From: Synechococcus sp. KORDI-100
GTDB taxonomy: Bacteria; Cyanobacteriota; Cyanobacteriia; PCC-6307; Cyanobiaceae
NCBI RefSeq assembly: GCF_000737535.1
Contig: NZ_CP006269.1
Span: 1,302,001 to 1,366,000, forward strand
DNA: 64,000 bases
Reading direction: 5' to 3'
Every line of letters begins with the position of its first letter. The stretch's first letter is position 1. Positions 18,674 through 28,028 of the stretch are shown one piece after another. Under the pieces are notes generated by a model. It ran no database searches, was not told the DNA's origin, and saw only the letters and a program-made list of their open reading frames with translations. A program made the position numbers and the translations under genes.

Positions 18674-19937
18674 GACGTCACGCCGTCCCCTTCGCCTGAT
18701 CCCTCGCCGTCTCCTTCACCGGAGCCTTCTCCGGCTCCAAGTCCGGAACCTTCACCCGATCCGGGTTACCCGGATCCCATGGATTACCCAACCCCGGGGC
18801 CCATGGTCAGTCCAACGGTTTCTCTGACGGTGAGTCCTTCGACGTCTCCCGACGTTCCGGCCATCGATCCAGCAACAGGTGTGGCGCCCAAGCCCCCGGA
18901 GGGTGGATATGGCCCGGTCGATGACGTGCCGGCTGGCAGCTACCCCCCCAGCCATTGACCCGGAAACAGGGATGGCACCCAAGCCCCCGGAGGATGGATA
19001 TGGCCCGGTCGATGACGTGCCGGCTGGCAGCTACCCCCCAGCGGTCGATCCAGAAACAGGCAATGCATTTCTGCCTCCCAATGATGGGCCCATCCCCCCG
19101 ATTGCCGATGACCAGGACTGGGGCGATTACAGCTGGGACTCTGTGAACTGGGATGACAGCGCCGTCGAGGAGTCCTTCGACTGGGGCGAGGTGCAATGGC
19201 AGGAGCTGGACTGGACAGGCAAGACATCCGATGCCAAAAAAATTCAATGGTCCTCAGTGGAATGGGATGAACTGGATCGGGATGGCAAAGATGCTGATTA
19301 CAAAGATATTGATTGGGGTGAAGTGAAGTGGACCGAGGTTGATCAAAAAGCGGATATTGAGTTTGAGAAAATTGAATTCAGTGAATTGGATAAAAAGGAC
19401 TACAAGGCCTTGGCAAAAAAGTTCAACAAGCGAAAGGATCTTGAGTTGGGTTCGGGTGCTTCAGACAGATTGAAGGGTTCGAAGAAAAGCGAAACCATGA
19501 TTGGTGCATACGGCGATGACACTCTCGATGGAGGTGGCGGTAAAGATAAAATCATCGGAGCAGCACCAGAGATGGGTGGAGGGAGGAAGGAGGTTGACGA
19601 AATGACAGGCGGTCAGGACAAAGATGTGTTTGTTCTGGGAACCGAGGATGGTGTTTTATATGACGATGGCAAGAAAAACAAAAACGGCAGGAAGGATTAT
19701 GCGGTGATCACTGATTTCAACCCCAGGCAGGATTCCATGCAATTGCACGGGGGTGCTGGTGATTATTTCATCGATACTCACCAGAACAACCGGCAAGGTT
19801 GGCAAGGGATTGTTTACGACTCCAATCAGAACGATGTGATGGATCGATCGGATGAATTGATCGCGAAAATCCCAGCTGACCTCGGCCTTCGGGATTCGGT
19901 GCTGGAGAAATCAATTCGAACGGCTGATTTCGTTTAG
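18674..19937 (+). pseudogene. Pro-rich, DW-repeat, RTX-like exported protein with +1 C frameshift
   Basis: The frame opening after TAG 18671-18673 encodes a Ser/Pro/Glu-rich stretch (PSPSPEPSPAPSP...). It then encodes a 30-residue unit (AIDPATGVAPKPPEGGYGPV, then DDVPAGSYPP) and stops at once. The unit recurs in the next frame, which runs on to TAG 19935-19937. The first unit ends in seven C (18943-18949), the second in six C (19034-19039), so one extra C breaks the gene. Downstream are W/D repeats (DWGEVQWQELDW, IQWSSVEWDELDR) and a short RTX block (GAYGDDTLDGGGGKDKIIG) with DVFVLG and VITDFNPRQDSM. No intact start is visible, because an in-frame TAG precedes the Pro-rich part. Confidence 0.75.
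18860..19040 (+). repeat. two tandem 90-bp coding repeats, the first with one extra C
   Basis: Unit one (18860-18950, 91 bp) and unit two (18951-19040, 90 bp) are highly similar, and a diverging third copy starts at 19041. The only length difference is C7 versus C6 at the unit ends. That difference pinpoints the frameshift in the surrounding gene. Confidence 0.85.
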
Positions 19938-20022
19938 CCGACGAATGCCAAATTGATGATTGTTTGCTTCAGGACGTTGTGTCGGTTTTTCATCTAACCT
20001 GCCGCTCCTGATTCAATCAGTC

Positions 20023-20364
20023 GTGGACCTCAGAACGCTTCCAGTCAGCCGGCGGATCGGGCTTCTGGTGGAGGCCCTCGATGGTGCCGTCAAGACCAAC
20101 AAGGCCCTGGCCACCTGCGCTGATGGAGACGAGATGGTGGAGATTCTGCTCGGTGCTTCAGCCAAGCTTGGTCTGGGTCTGACGCGACGTGATCTCACGG
20201 AAACACCACCGATCCGCGACTGGATCTGGTTCAAGAACAACGATCCACTGGTGACGGTGGGGGATGCCATGCCGCGCTACCGCCAGGACAAGGCCAAGGA
20301 CTCCAGCAACGAAGCCCCTCAGCAGGCAGCGCCGGAAAGAAAGCGCTTCCTCGGTCTGTTCTGA
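20023..20364 (+). CDS. Nif11-like domain protein
   Basis: From GTG 20023 the product has 113 residues. The N-terminal half (LVEALDGAVKTNKALATCAD, then GDEMVEILLGASAKLGLGLTRRDL) follows the Nif11 pattern, the leader domain found on many picocyanobacterial lanthipeptide precursors and in stand-alone proteins. Here it is followed by DWIWFKNNDPLVTVGDAMPR and a charged tail, with no Gly-Gly cleavage site or Cys/Ser/Thr-rich core. A precursor role is therefore unlikely. A longer in-frame start at 19960 exists. No lanthipeptide synthetase is in the window. Confidence 0.6.
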   Translation: MDLRTLPVSRRIGLLVEALDGAVKTNKALATCADGDEMVEILLGASAKLGLGLTRRDLTETPPIRDWIWFKNNDPLVTVGDAMPRYRQDKAKDSSNEAPQQAAPERKRFLGLF

Positions 20365-20451
20365 TGCCGCAGCTGGTTGCTTTGTTCGGGGCGACCCGCG
20401 GCTGACAGCCCAACCCTGCCGGTTCAGAATCTGTTAAGTCAGTCGTCTGTT

Positions 20452-21129
20452 GTGAGGGCCTCCAGCACGCGCAACTGGGTGATCGGTGATGTGCACGGCT
20501 GCCACCAGTCGTTGCTCGATCTTCTGGCTGTTCTTCCGAGCGGGGATCACCTTGTCTTTCTCGGCGATGTGATCAGTCGCGGTGCCGCCATCGAGGCCAC
20601 GATGGACCTGGTTTGGAACCTGGTGACCCAGCGCCGCGCCACCTGGTTGCGAGGCAATCACGAGCAGAGGCTGATCGATGCCCTGGAGTCCTCTGGTCAG
20701 GACGAGACCCAGCAGCTGCTCAAGCTGGATACCTACAGGCAGCTGGGTGAAGAGCGTGCCCAGCAGTGGCTGCAGCGTCTCCGTCAGCTTCCGTTCGTTT
20801 TTCGGGCTGATGGCTGGAGTGCCACCCATGCAGGTTTCAACAGCAGCGGTGAGCCAGACCTCTCGATTCGGGACCCCTTCTGGGAGTCGTACGACGGCCG
20901 TTTCGGTCTGGTGGTGGTCGGCCACACCCCACGGCCCCAGGTTGAGCGTTACGGCCGCATCGTGTTGATCGATACCGGTGCTGTTTATGGCGGCCTTCTG
21001 ACCGCCTTCTGCCCGGAGACCGACGCCATCGTTCAGGTTCCTGGAGCCCGTTCGGCAGCCCCGCTGACGCGAAGCAAGGCTGGACCCCGTCGTCCGGCGT
21101 TGGTGGCTGGAGATCCGGGTCGTTGCTGA
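20452..21129 (+). CDS. PP2A-like metallophosphatase
   Basis: From GTG 20452 the protein has 225 residues. It carries the serine/threonine-phosphatase metal motifs: GDVHGC, GDVISRG, GNHEQ, a Gly/His segment ATHAGF, and GHTPRPQ. Two metal ions and a phosphate ester substrate are expected. Similar bacterial enzymes hydrolyse phosphoproteins or dinucleoside tetraphosphates; which applies here is not known. The end of the gene overlaps the recC start by 7 bases, suggesting co-transcription with recCBD. Confidence 0.85.
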   Translation: MRASSTRNWVIGDVHGCHQSLLDLLAVLPSGDHLVFLGDVISRGAAIEATMDLVWNLVTQRRATWLRGNHEQRLIDALESSGQDETQQLLKLDTYRQLGEERAQQWLQRLRQLPFVFRADGWSATHAGFNSSGEPDLSIRDPFWESYDGRFGLVVVGHTPRPQVERYGRIVLIDTGAVYGGLLTAFCPETDAIVQVPGARSAAPLTRSKAGPRRPALVAGDPGRC

Positions 21130-24100
21130 CGCTCTACCGGAGCAACCGAGCGGAATTCCTGGCCACGTTGCTGGCCCGTCAACTGGTTGAAGAGCGCCCG
21201 GGTCCCTTCGAGACCGTGGAGGTGCTGGTCAACACCTGGCCGACCAGTCGCTGGTTGGGTGAGCAGCTGGCCGTTGCCAATGGCATCAGTTCGCTGGTGC
21301 GATTCCCTTTTCCCGGCAGTCGCTTCCGCCAACTGGTTCGCTCGCTCTTGGATCTGCCTGATCGTGAGGACGATCCCTGGCGCGCCACGACGCTGGTCTG
21401 GACCGTCCTTGACCTGTTGCCGGAGTTGCTCGAACAGCCCGCTGCGGCGCCGTTGAGGGACTGGCTGCAGCAACGATCGGGCGCGGCGTCGGGTCTGACC
21501 CGTGATCGCTGGCAACTGGCACGCGCCATCGCCGATGCCTTTGACGATTACGCCCTCTATCGGCCGGAAACTCTGCAGCGATGGGTCGAGGCCGCAGATG
21601 GGAATGGCGACTGGCAGCCCCTGTTGGCACGACAGCTGGCTGATGCGCTGCCACGTCAGCCCTTTGGTTGGCAGGTTCAGGCCGCCGTTGAGCGGTTGCG
21701 GAGCGGAGCGGTGGATGCCTCGGTGTTGCCGCCTGTGCTGCGCATGTTCGGCATCAGCTCCCTGGCACCGGTCCAGGTGCAGCTGATCCAGGCCCTGTCC
21801 GGCAGCGTTGATGTTCAGGTGTATCTGCTGACCCCGTGCCGCGACCTCTGGCAGCGCTGCGGGACCCGTCGCCAGCAGCTCGGCGATGCCTGGACCGTTC
21901 CTCCTGATGGCCTTTGGCTGCAGCAGGCGCCGAGGCTCGAGGCGACCCTCGGCCGCATGGGGGCTGAATTTCAGCAGCTTCTCGAGGGCAGCGGCGAGAG
22001 CCAGTTGGGAGAGCTGCGGGAGGGCGATCTGTTCGCCGATCCCGTCACGATGGCCCGCTCGGCAGGCCGTTCCCCGTCGCTGCTGGAACAGCTTCAGCAG
22101 CAGCTGGTTGAGCCGGATCAAGCCGAACCGTTGACGCGACGTCCTGCGGACGATTCCCTGCTGTTCCAGTCGGCTCCAGGCCCATGGCGCGAGGTGCAGC
22201 TGATCCGCGATCGCGTTCTGCAGTGGTTGGCGGCTGATCCGTCGCTTGAACCACGGGATGTTCTGGTGATGACACCCCAGATCGACCGCTATGCCCCCTG
22301 GCTCAGCTCGGTCTTCAACGATCGTGATGCCATCGGGCTCGATCTTCCCTGGCGGCTCACCGATCGCAGCCAGCAGAGCAGCCCTGGACTGACCATGGCC
22401 ATGCTGGAGCTGCTGGAGCTGGCGGCGGGTCGCCTCACCGCCAGCGGACTTGAGCGACTGCTGGCCAATCCAGCTCTGCAGCGTCAGCAGGATCTCGATG
22501 CTGACGAGGCCGGTGCAATGACGCGGATTCTTCAGCAGACAGGCTTCCGCTGGGGGCTGGATGCTCAGGAGCGCAGTGGTGATGAAACCCACAGCCTGCG
22601 CTGGTGCCTGGATCGCTGGTTGCTGGGTCTGGTTCTGCCCCAGCGGGATGGTCTGGCGGCCGGTGGGGCCGCTCCCTTCCATCAGGATCTCGAGCCGCAG
22701 CGGCTGGTGCGTTGGTGGAGCGTGCTGGATCGACTGCTGAGCTGGATGCAGCGGCTGCGGCAATCGCGCTCCTGTGCCTCTTGGGCAGATCTGCTGCGGC
22801 AGCTGCTTGAGGACCTGTTTGGCGACGGTGGGGACTGGAGCTACGAGCATCAGTGTTGGTGCGCTGCCCTGGCCGACTGGCAGCAGCGGGCCGGCGCCTT
22901 CACGGACGATCTCGAGGTTGGTGTGGCGCGGGAGGTGCTGACCGAAGCCCTCTCCGTCGACAGCGGCCGTTTCGGGCATCGCAGCGGCTCCCTCACCGTG
23001 AGTGCCCTTGAACCGATGCGGGCGATCCCTCACCGGGTGATCGTCTTGATGGGTCTCGATGGCAGTGACTTTCCCCGTACCGATCAACGGCCTGGCTTTC
23101 ATCTGCTGGAGCAGAAACGCTGGCTCGGTGATCCCCGCGCTGCCGACCAGGACCGATATGTGCTGCTTGAGGCGTTGATGTCGGTGCGGGATCACCTGAT
23201 GATCAGTTGGTGCGGCCGCAACGAGCACACCGGTGAGCCCCGTCCGCCTGCCGCACCGGTGGAACAGTGGCTCCACGACCTGACGCTCCAGCTTGGCGAT
23301 CAGGCCAGTGCGGGGCTCTGCATTCAGCCCGACCCCAACCCTCTGGACCGCAGCAATTTCAGGGTCGCCGATGCCGTTGCTCCGCTCAGCTGCGATCGCC
23401 GCCATCTGCAGGCCCGCCGCCTGATCGATCAGCAGTCCATTGATCAGCAGCCACTTGCCGGCGCGCCGGGCCTGGCCCTGCCCCTGGCCTGGCAGCCTCC
23501 GGACGAGAGGGATGAACAGCCCGCTCTTACCGATGAGGTTCTGCTGCAGTGGCTGCTCGACCCCCAGGCCAGCTGGTTGCGTCAGCTGGGTCTGAACGGC
23601 AACGAGCGCTCAGATCCCGTTGCTGATCTTGAAGCTCTGGAGCTCAGCGCTCTGCAGCAATTCCAGCTCCTGGACCAGGATCTCGAGGATCACCTGTTGG
23701 CGGGGGTTGTTCCGGACTGGCCAACGGCCCTGGTCGGTCAGGGCGTGTTGCCGCCGGGCTCCGGTGCTGCCCTGGAGGCTGGCGTGCTGCGGCAGCGTCT
23801 TGAGGCGCTGCTGGTTTGTTTGCGTGGCTTTGGGCCCACGCGTCGGCAGGGCAGCCAGCTGTTTGCCGGACCGATCCATGTCGTCGCGAAACCGAGTCGT
23901 TTCAGTGCCAAGCCGTTGATGACGGCCTGGCTGCAGCATCTGCAGCTGTCAGCGGGCGGTGCTGCCCTCTCCCCATCGGCGTTTCAAGGGACTGCCGTGA
24001 TCACGCGAGCCGACCGGGGGGACGGCGCGAGTGTCCAGGTGCAATGGGACCGGCTTGATCCGGAACAGGCGGCAGCCGAACTGACGTCCTTGCAGCGGTT

Positions 24101-24353
24101 GGCACGGCAGGGGCAGCTTCGCTGTTGGCCCGTGCCCCCTGACAGTGGCTGGGTGCGGATGGCCAGGGAGCACAGCAAACCCGGCAGCGGGATCAGGGCC
24201 TTCACCGAACGCTGGCGAAAGGAACGAGACAGTCCTGCCCAACAGCTCTGTTTCGGCCTTGGAGCTGAAGCGGATCTGCTGCTCGAGTCACCGGGCTTTG
24301 ATGAGGCCTGTGAGGTTCTCTACCGGCCGATGTTGGCGGCCCTCTGCGCCTGA
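21123..24353 (+). CDS. recC: exodeoxyribonuclease V gamma subunit
   Basis: 1,076 residues, close to the usual RecC length. The N-terminal part (LTLYRSNRAEFLATLLARQL, NTWPTSRWLGEQLA) and the ...DLPWRLTDRS... and DGSDFPRTDQRPGFHLL segments are those of RecC, the inactive-helicase subunit that scans for Chi. It assembles with RecB and RecD to process double-strand breaks. The start is TTG 21123, overlapping the upstream phosphatase gene. recB follows after 87 bases. Confidence 0.92.
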   Translation: MLTLYRSNRAEFLATLLARQLVEERPGPFETVEVLVNTWPTSRWLGEQLAVANGISSLVRFPFPGSRFRQLVRSLLDLPDREDDPWRATTLVWTVLDLLPELLEQPAAAPLRDWLQQRSGAASGLTRDRWQLARAIADAFDDYALYRPETLQRWVEAADGNGDWQPLLARQLADALPRQPFGWQVQAAVERLRSGAVDASVLPPVLRMFGISSLAPVQVQLIQALSGSVDVQVYLLTPCRDLWQRCGTRRQQLGDAWTVPPDGLWLQQAPRLEATLGRMGAEFQQLLEGSGESQLGELREGDLFADPVTMARSAGRSPSLLEQLQQQLVEPDQAEPLTRRPADDSLLFQSAPGPWREVQLIRDRVLQWLAADPSLEPRDVLVMTPQIDRYAPWLSSVFNDRDAIGLDLPWRLTDRSQQSSPGLTMAMLELLELAAGRLTASGLERLLANPALQRQQDLDADEAGAMTRILQQTGFRWGLDAQERSGDETHSLRWCLDRWLLGLVLPQRDGLAAGGAAPFHQDLEPQRLVRWWSVLDRLLSWMQRLRQSRSCASWADLLRQLLEDLFGDGGDWSYEHQCWCAALADWQQRAGAFTDDLEVGVAREVLTEALSVDSGRFGHRSGSLTVSALEPMRAIPHRVIVLMGLDGSDFPRTDQRPGFHLLEQKRWLGDPRAADQDRYVLLEALMSVRDHLMISWCGRNEHTGEPRPPAAPVEQWLHDLTLQLGDQASAGLCIQPDPNPLDRSNFRVADAVAPLSCDRRHLQARRLIDQQSIDQQPLAGAPGLALPLAWQPPDERDEQPALTDEVLLQWLLDPQASWLRQLGLNGNERSDPVADLEALELSALQQFQLLDQDLEDHLLAGVVPDWPTALVGQGVLPPGSGAALEAGVLRQRLEALLVCLRGFGPTRRQGSQLFAGPIHVVAKPSRFSAKPLMTAWLQHLQLSAGGAALSPSAFQGTAVITRADRGDGASVQVQWDRLDPEQAAAELTSLQRLARQGQLRCWPVPPDSGWVRMAREHSKPGSGIRAFTERWRKERDSPAQQLCFGLGAEADLLLESPGFDEACEVLYRPMLAALCA

Positions 24354-24440
24354 CCTGGGGAGCCATCAACGACCAGCTGGAGAGCTGACGGCCAGGCTCT
24401 GCATGACGGGCTGATCAGAATCGGGCCATCGTCCAAAGGC

Positions 24441-27400
24441 ATGACCCAGCGCTTCGACGCCAACACCTACCCGCTCGATGCTGGCGTTCGATTGCTCGAG
24501 GCCAGCGCCGGCACCGGCAAGACGTTTGCGCTTGCCCATCTCAGCCTGCGGCTGATCACGGAAGCGGCCATGCCGCTCGACAGCCTTCTGGTGGTCACCT
24601 TCACCGATGCGGCCGCGGCGGAGTTGCGATCCAGAATCGGCCGGCGGCTGCAGGATGCCCTGCTGGGGCTCGAGGCCCTCGAGCGGCGGCAGCCCCTACC
24701 GGAAGCGGATCAAGTCCTGAAGGATTGGTGGCGCGACAGCCCCGACGACCGCAACCGCCGCGACTGGATCAGTCGTCTGCTTCTGGCTCTGGAGCAGTTG
24801 GATGCGGCAGACATCACCACGATTCACGGCTTCTCTCGCCGCAGCCTTCGGCGCCAGGCGATCAGCAGCGGCGCAGCGATGCAACTGCAACTCGAGACCG
24901 ACTCCACGGCCCTGGTGCAGGAGGTGGTTCAGGAGATCTGGCAGCAACAACTGCTCTCGCTGCCGCTTGGCCAGCTGGCGGGACTGGAGCAGGCCGGCTT
25001 CTCCTTTGAAGGCCTCTGCGCTGCCCTGGGCGGACTGGATGGGGACCCCCAGGCTCGGCTTGCCGTCGATGCGGAGGATCTGTCTCCCGACCAGCCCCTG
25101 GCCGACCAGCTGCAGCACTCGATCGAGACGGATTGGCAGCTGTTCCTCACGCTCTGGATGCGGGATGGCGCTGCTCTCGAGCAGGCCTTCCGAGCCGCGG
25201 CAACCCAGTGGAAGGCCCTCACGTTCAAAACCACGCCCTACAGCGCCTCACCCCGTACCGACCGCGTTGCCCAGGTCGATCAATGGATCGCGGCGCAGCA
25301 AGGCACCCCGGATCTGATGACCATCCGCGGCCTGGAGAAGCCGCTTCACGACTACTTCCATCCCGGCGTCTGGTGCCGAACGGCACGGAAATGCGGTGAA
25401 CAGGACCCGTCGCTGGCGGCAGCGGAGCTGCAGCGAGCCATTGCGGATCTCTGGGATGGCCCGATCGAGCGCGTCTGGCGATATGCCCTGCGCCGCGGCC
25501 TTCAGGCTCTGGAGGACCGTCGCCGGCGCAGCGGCGTGATCAGCTTCGCCGGTCTCCTGGCTGAGATGGATCCCGGAGCTGGCGAGGCGGCCTGGCTGGA
25601 ACCACTGCGTCAGCGGTACCGAGCGGTGATGGTGGACGAGTTTCAGGACACCGATCCCACCCAGTGGCGTCTGCTTCAGAGCGCTTTTGCCGATCGCTCG
25701 CGATTCCTGTTGCTGGTTGGAGACCCGAAGCAGGCGATCTACCGCTTCCGGGGGGGTGATCTGGACACCTACCGCCGCGCCCGGGACCAGGTGGATCGGA
25801 TCGACGATCTGCTCGACAACTTCCGGACGACGGAGCCCCTGATGGCTGGGCTGAATGCCCTGATGCAACCCGGCCTGCCCTGCTCAGGCCTTGACGTGCC
25901 GTTGGTGAGGGCCTGCAGCGACCGGGAGCCGGCGGAGCTTCCGGAGGGCGAATGGCCCCTGAAAGTGCTGATCCACGAGAGACACGCAGAGACCAGCCGA
26001 ACGGCTGTGGAGGAGTTGCTGCCAGCGCAGCTTGCGGAGGTGGTGATCCGCCTGCTGAGCGATCGGCCGCGGCTCGTCCCGTCACAGCTGTGCATCCTGG
26101 TGAGCCGGCACGACCAGGCTGCGGATCTCCGTCGCGCCTTGGCCGAGCGGGGAGTTCCCACCCGACTGGTGGCTCAGGGCGACGTCTTCGAGAGCGAAGC
26201 AGCGGGGGTGTTGCAGCGGCTGATGGATGCCCTGGCAGCCCCTGGAGACGATCGCTGTCTGCGGCTGCTGGCGGCATCTCCGCTGCTCGGCTGGCGTCCC
26301 GAGGCGCTGAGGCGGGCGGTTGAGGATGACCAGCTCGATCAGCTGGCTCAGCGTCTGCGTCTCTGGGCCGATCAATTGCCCCGTGTGGGTCTGCTCGGTT
26401 GTCTTGCGGACCTGCTGGAGGCCGATCGGATGGCGGATCTTTCCGAACGCGGTCGCCTGCTGGCCGACCTGCAGCAGGCGGGCCGTCTGGTGCAGGAGGA
26501 AATGCACCGTCAGGGTCTGGACGTCTCCAGCGCTGCGCAATGGTTGCGTCGGCAGCGCCTGCATCCTCCGGTTCCCGTGCCGGACGCCCGTGAACCCCAC
26601 AGTGATCTGGCCGAAAGCGCCGTGGCCGTCGTCACGGTCCATCGCAGCAAGGGCCTGGAATTCCCCGTGGTGATCTGTCCCTATCTGTGGCGTGGGGCCA
26701 AGGAGGCGCGATACCTGTTCGGACCGCTCTGGCGTGACCGGGGTGACGCGGGCTGGCGGATTGCCCTGAGCCGCGACTGGGGTGCCGGCTGGAGGCTGTG
26801 GCAGCAGAGCCATGCCGATGAGGTGGCGGAGGCTGAACGGCTGGCCTATGTGGCTGTGACGCGGGCCCGTTCCCAGCTGCTGCTGGTGTGGGCTCGCTGC
26901 AGTGGCCAGCGGACGGTGCTGCAGGACTGGCTGTTTGACGGCGATCCCGAGCAGGACCGGATGCGCGTCTTGCCGTTCACGGTGGAGCCGCTGCCGGAGG
27001 AGCCGGGTCTTCAACGCTGGAGTCCGCCGCAGCCCCAGGATCCGCTCGCCCTGGGAGCCGTGCCGGCGAGGATCGATCGCCGCTGGGGCCGCTCCAGTTA
27101 TTCCGCCTGGATCGCCTCACCGGCGGCCGACCCCCTGATCGAGCAGGGCCGGGATCAGGACCCGGCAGCGGTGGATGCACTCGACGCAGGCCAGGAGCGC
27201 TGGCCCGAGCGGGGGCCGTTGGCGGACTTCCCCCGGGGCGCGGCCGCCGGAGACTGCCTGCATCGCATCCTTGAGGAGCTGCCCTTTCAACCGTCCTCGC
27301 GGCGGCAGGGGTCTCTCGAGAATGAGTTGATTGAACAGGAGCTGCAGCGGGCCGGCCTGGATCCGGGCTGGAGTTCGGCGGTGCAGCTGGGACTCGAACA

Positions 27401-28028
27401 GGTGCTCAGCACGCCCCTGGGCGGCCCTTTGGGAGACATCAGCCTGCAGACACTCTCACCCGATCGGCGTCTCCATGAGCTCAGTTTCGATCTCCCGGTG
27501 CAGCAGGCCCGCACCCTGGATCTGGTGGACGCCTTCCGCCTGGATCCGGAGGCGCGCTTCGGCAGCGATTACATCCCCCAGCTGCGGACCCTGCAGGTGA
27601 ACAGTCGCGGCTTCCTGACGGGCTCGATCGATCTGGTCTTCAGTGATGCCCCTGACCCTCATCAGGCCCGCTGGTGGGTGGCCGACTGGAAGAGCAACTG
27701 GATCGGCGAGAGGGCACTGGCCGGTGAGAACTGCCGTTGCGGTCCCCGCCACTATCACGATGCAGCGATGCAGGCGCAGATGCTTGATCATCACTACCCG
27801 CTGCAGGCCCATCTCTACCTTGTGGCCCTGCATCGCCACCTTCGCTGGCGGCTGCCCGGTTATGCACCGGAGCGTCATCTCGGCGGCTACGTCTATGTGT
27901 TTCTGCGCGGGATGCCCGGGGCCGAGGGGTTCGAGCAGGGGGCCCAGGGTCCGGGTCGCATCGTTGAACCGGCTCCCCTGCAACGGGTGCTTGCTCTTGA
28001 TCGGATGCTGCAGGAGGTTGAGCCATGA
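24441..28028 (+). CDS. recB: exodeoxyribonuclease V beta subunit
   Basis: 1,195 residues with an SF1 helicase (Walker A EASAGTGKTFA near residues 20-30, VTFTDAAAAELRSRI, VDEFQDTDPTQW, GDPKQAIYRFRGGD, VTVHRSKGLEFPVV). The C-terminal nuclease domain has GSIDLVF and VADWKSNW (near residues 1055-1082), the catalytic Asp-Asp-Lys set of RecB. It is the 3'-5' motor and the only nuclease of RecBCD. Its stop overlaps the recD start by four bases. Confidence 0.95.
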   Translation: MTQRFDANTYPLDAGVRLLEASAGTGKTFALAHLSLRLITEAAMPLDSLLVVTFTDAAAAELRSRIGRRLQDALLGLEALERRQPLPEADQVLKDWWRDSPDDRNRRDWISRLLLALEQLDAADITTIHGFSRRSLRRQAISSGAAMQLQLETDSTALVQEVVQEIWQQQLLSLPLGQLAGLEQAGFSFEGLCAALGGLDGDPQARLAVDAEDLSPDQPLADQLQHSIETDWQLFLTLWMRDGAALEQAFRAAATQWKALTFKTTPYSASPRTDRVAQVDQWIAAQQGTPDLMTIRGLEKPLHDYFHPGVWCRTARKCGEQDPSLAAAELQRAIADLWDGPIERVWRYALRRGLQALEDRRRRSGVISFAGLLAEMDPGAGEAAWLEPLRQRYRAVMVDEFQDTDPTQWRLLQSAFADRSRFLLLVGDPKQAIYRFRGGDLDTYRRARDQVDRIDDLLDNFRTTEPLMAGLNALMQPGLPCSGLDVPLVRACSDREPAELPEGEWPLKVLIHERHAETSRTAVEELLPAQLAEVVIRLLSDRPRLVPSQLCILVSRHDQAADLRRALAERGVPTRLVAQGDVFESEAAGVLQRLMDALAAPGDDRCLRLLAASPLLGWRPEALRRAVEDDQLDQLAQRLRLWADQLPRVGLLGCLADLLEADRMADLSERGRLLADLQQAGRLVQEEMHRQGLDVSSAAQWLRRQRLHPPVPVPDAREPHSDLAESAVAVVTVHRSKGLEFPVVICPYLWRGAKEARYLFGPLWRDRGDAGWRIALSRDWGAGWRLWQQSHADEVAEAERLAYVAVTRARSQLLLVWARCSGQRTVLQDWLFDGDPEQDRMRVLPFTVEPLPEEPGLQRWSPPQPQDPLALGAVPARIDRRWGRSSYSAWIASPAADPLIEQGRDQDPAAVDALDAGQERWPERGPLADFPRGAAAGDCLHRILEELPFQPSSRRQGSLENELIEQELQRAGLDPGWSSAVQLGLEQVLSTPLGGPLGDISLQTLSPDRRLHELSFDLPVQQARTLDLVDAFRLDPEARFGSDYIPQLRTLQVNSRGFLTGSIDLVFSDAPDPHQARWWVADWKSNWIGERALAGENCRCGPRHYHDAAMQAQMLDHHYPLQAHLYLVALHRHLRWRLPGYAPERHLGGYVYVFLRGMPGAEGFEQGAQGPGRIVEPAPLQRVLALDRMLQEVEP

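Noticed and set aside
21033-23405. A 790-codon open frame antisense to recC
   Set aside because: It is a shadow of a GC-rich gene: composition is Gln/His/Arg-heavy, it lacks motifs, and recC on the other strand is clearly real.
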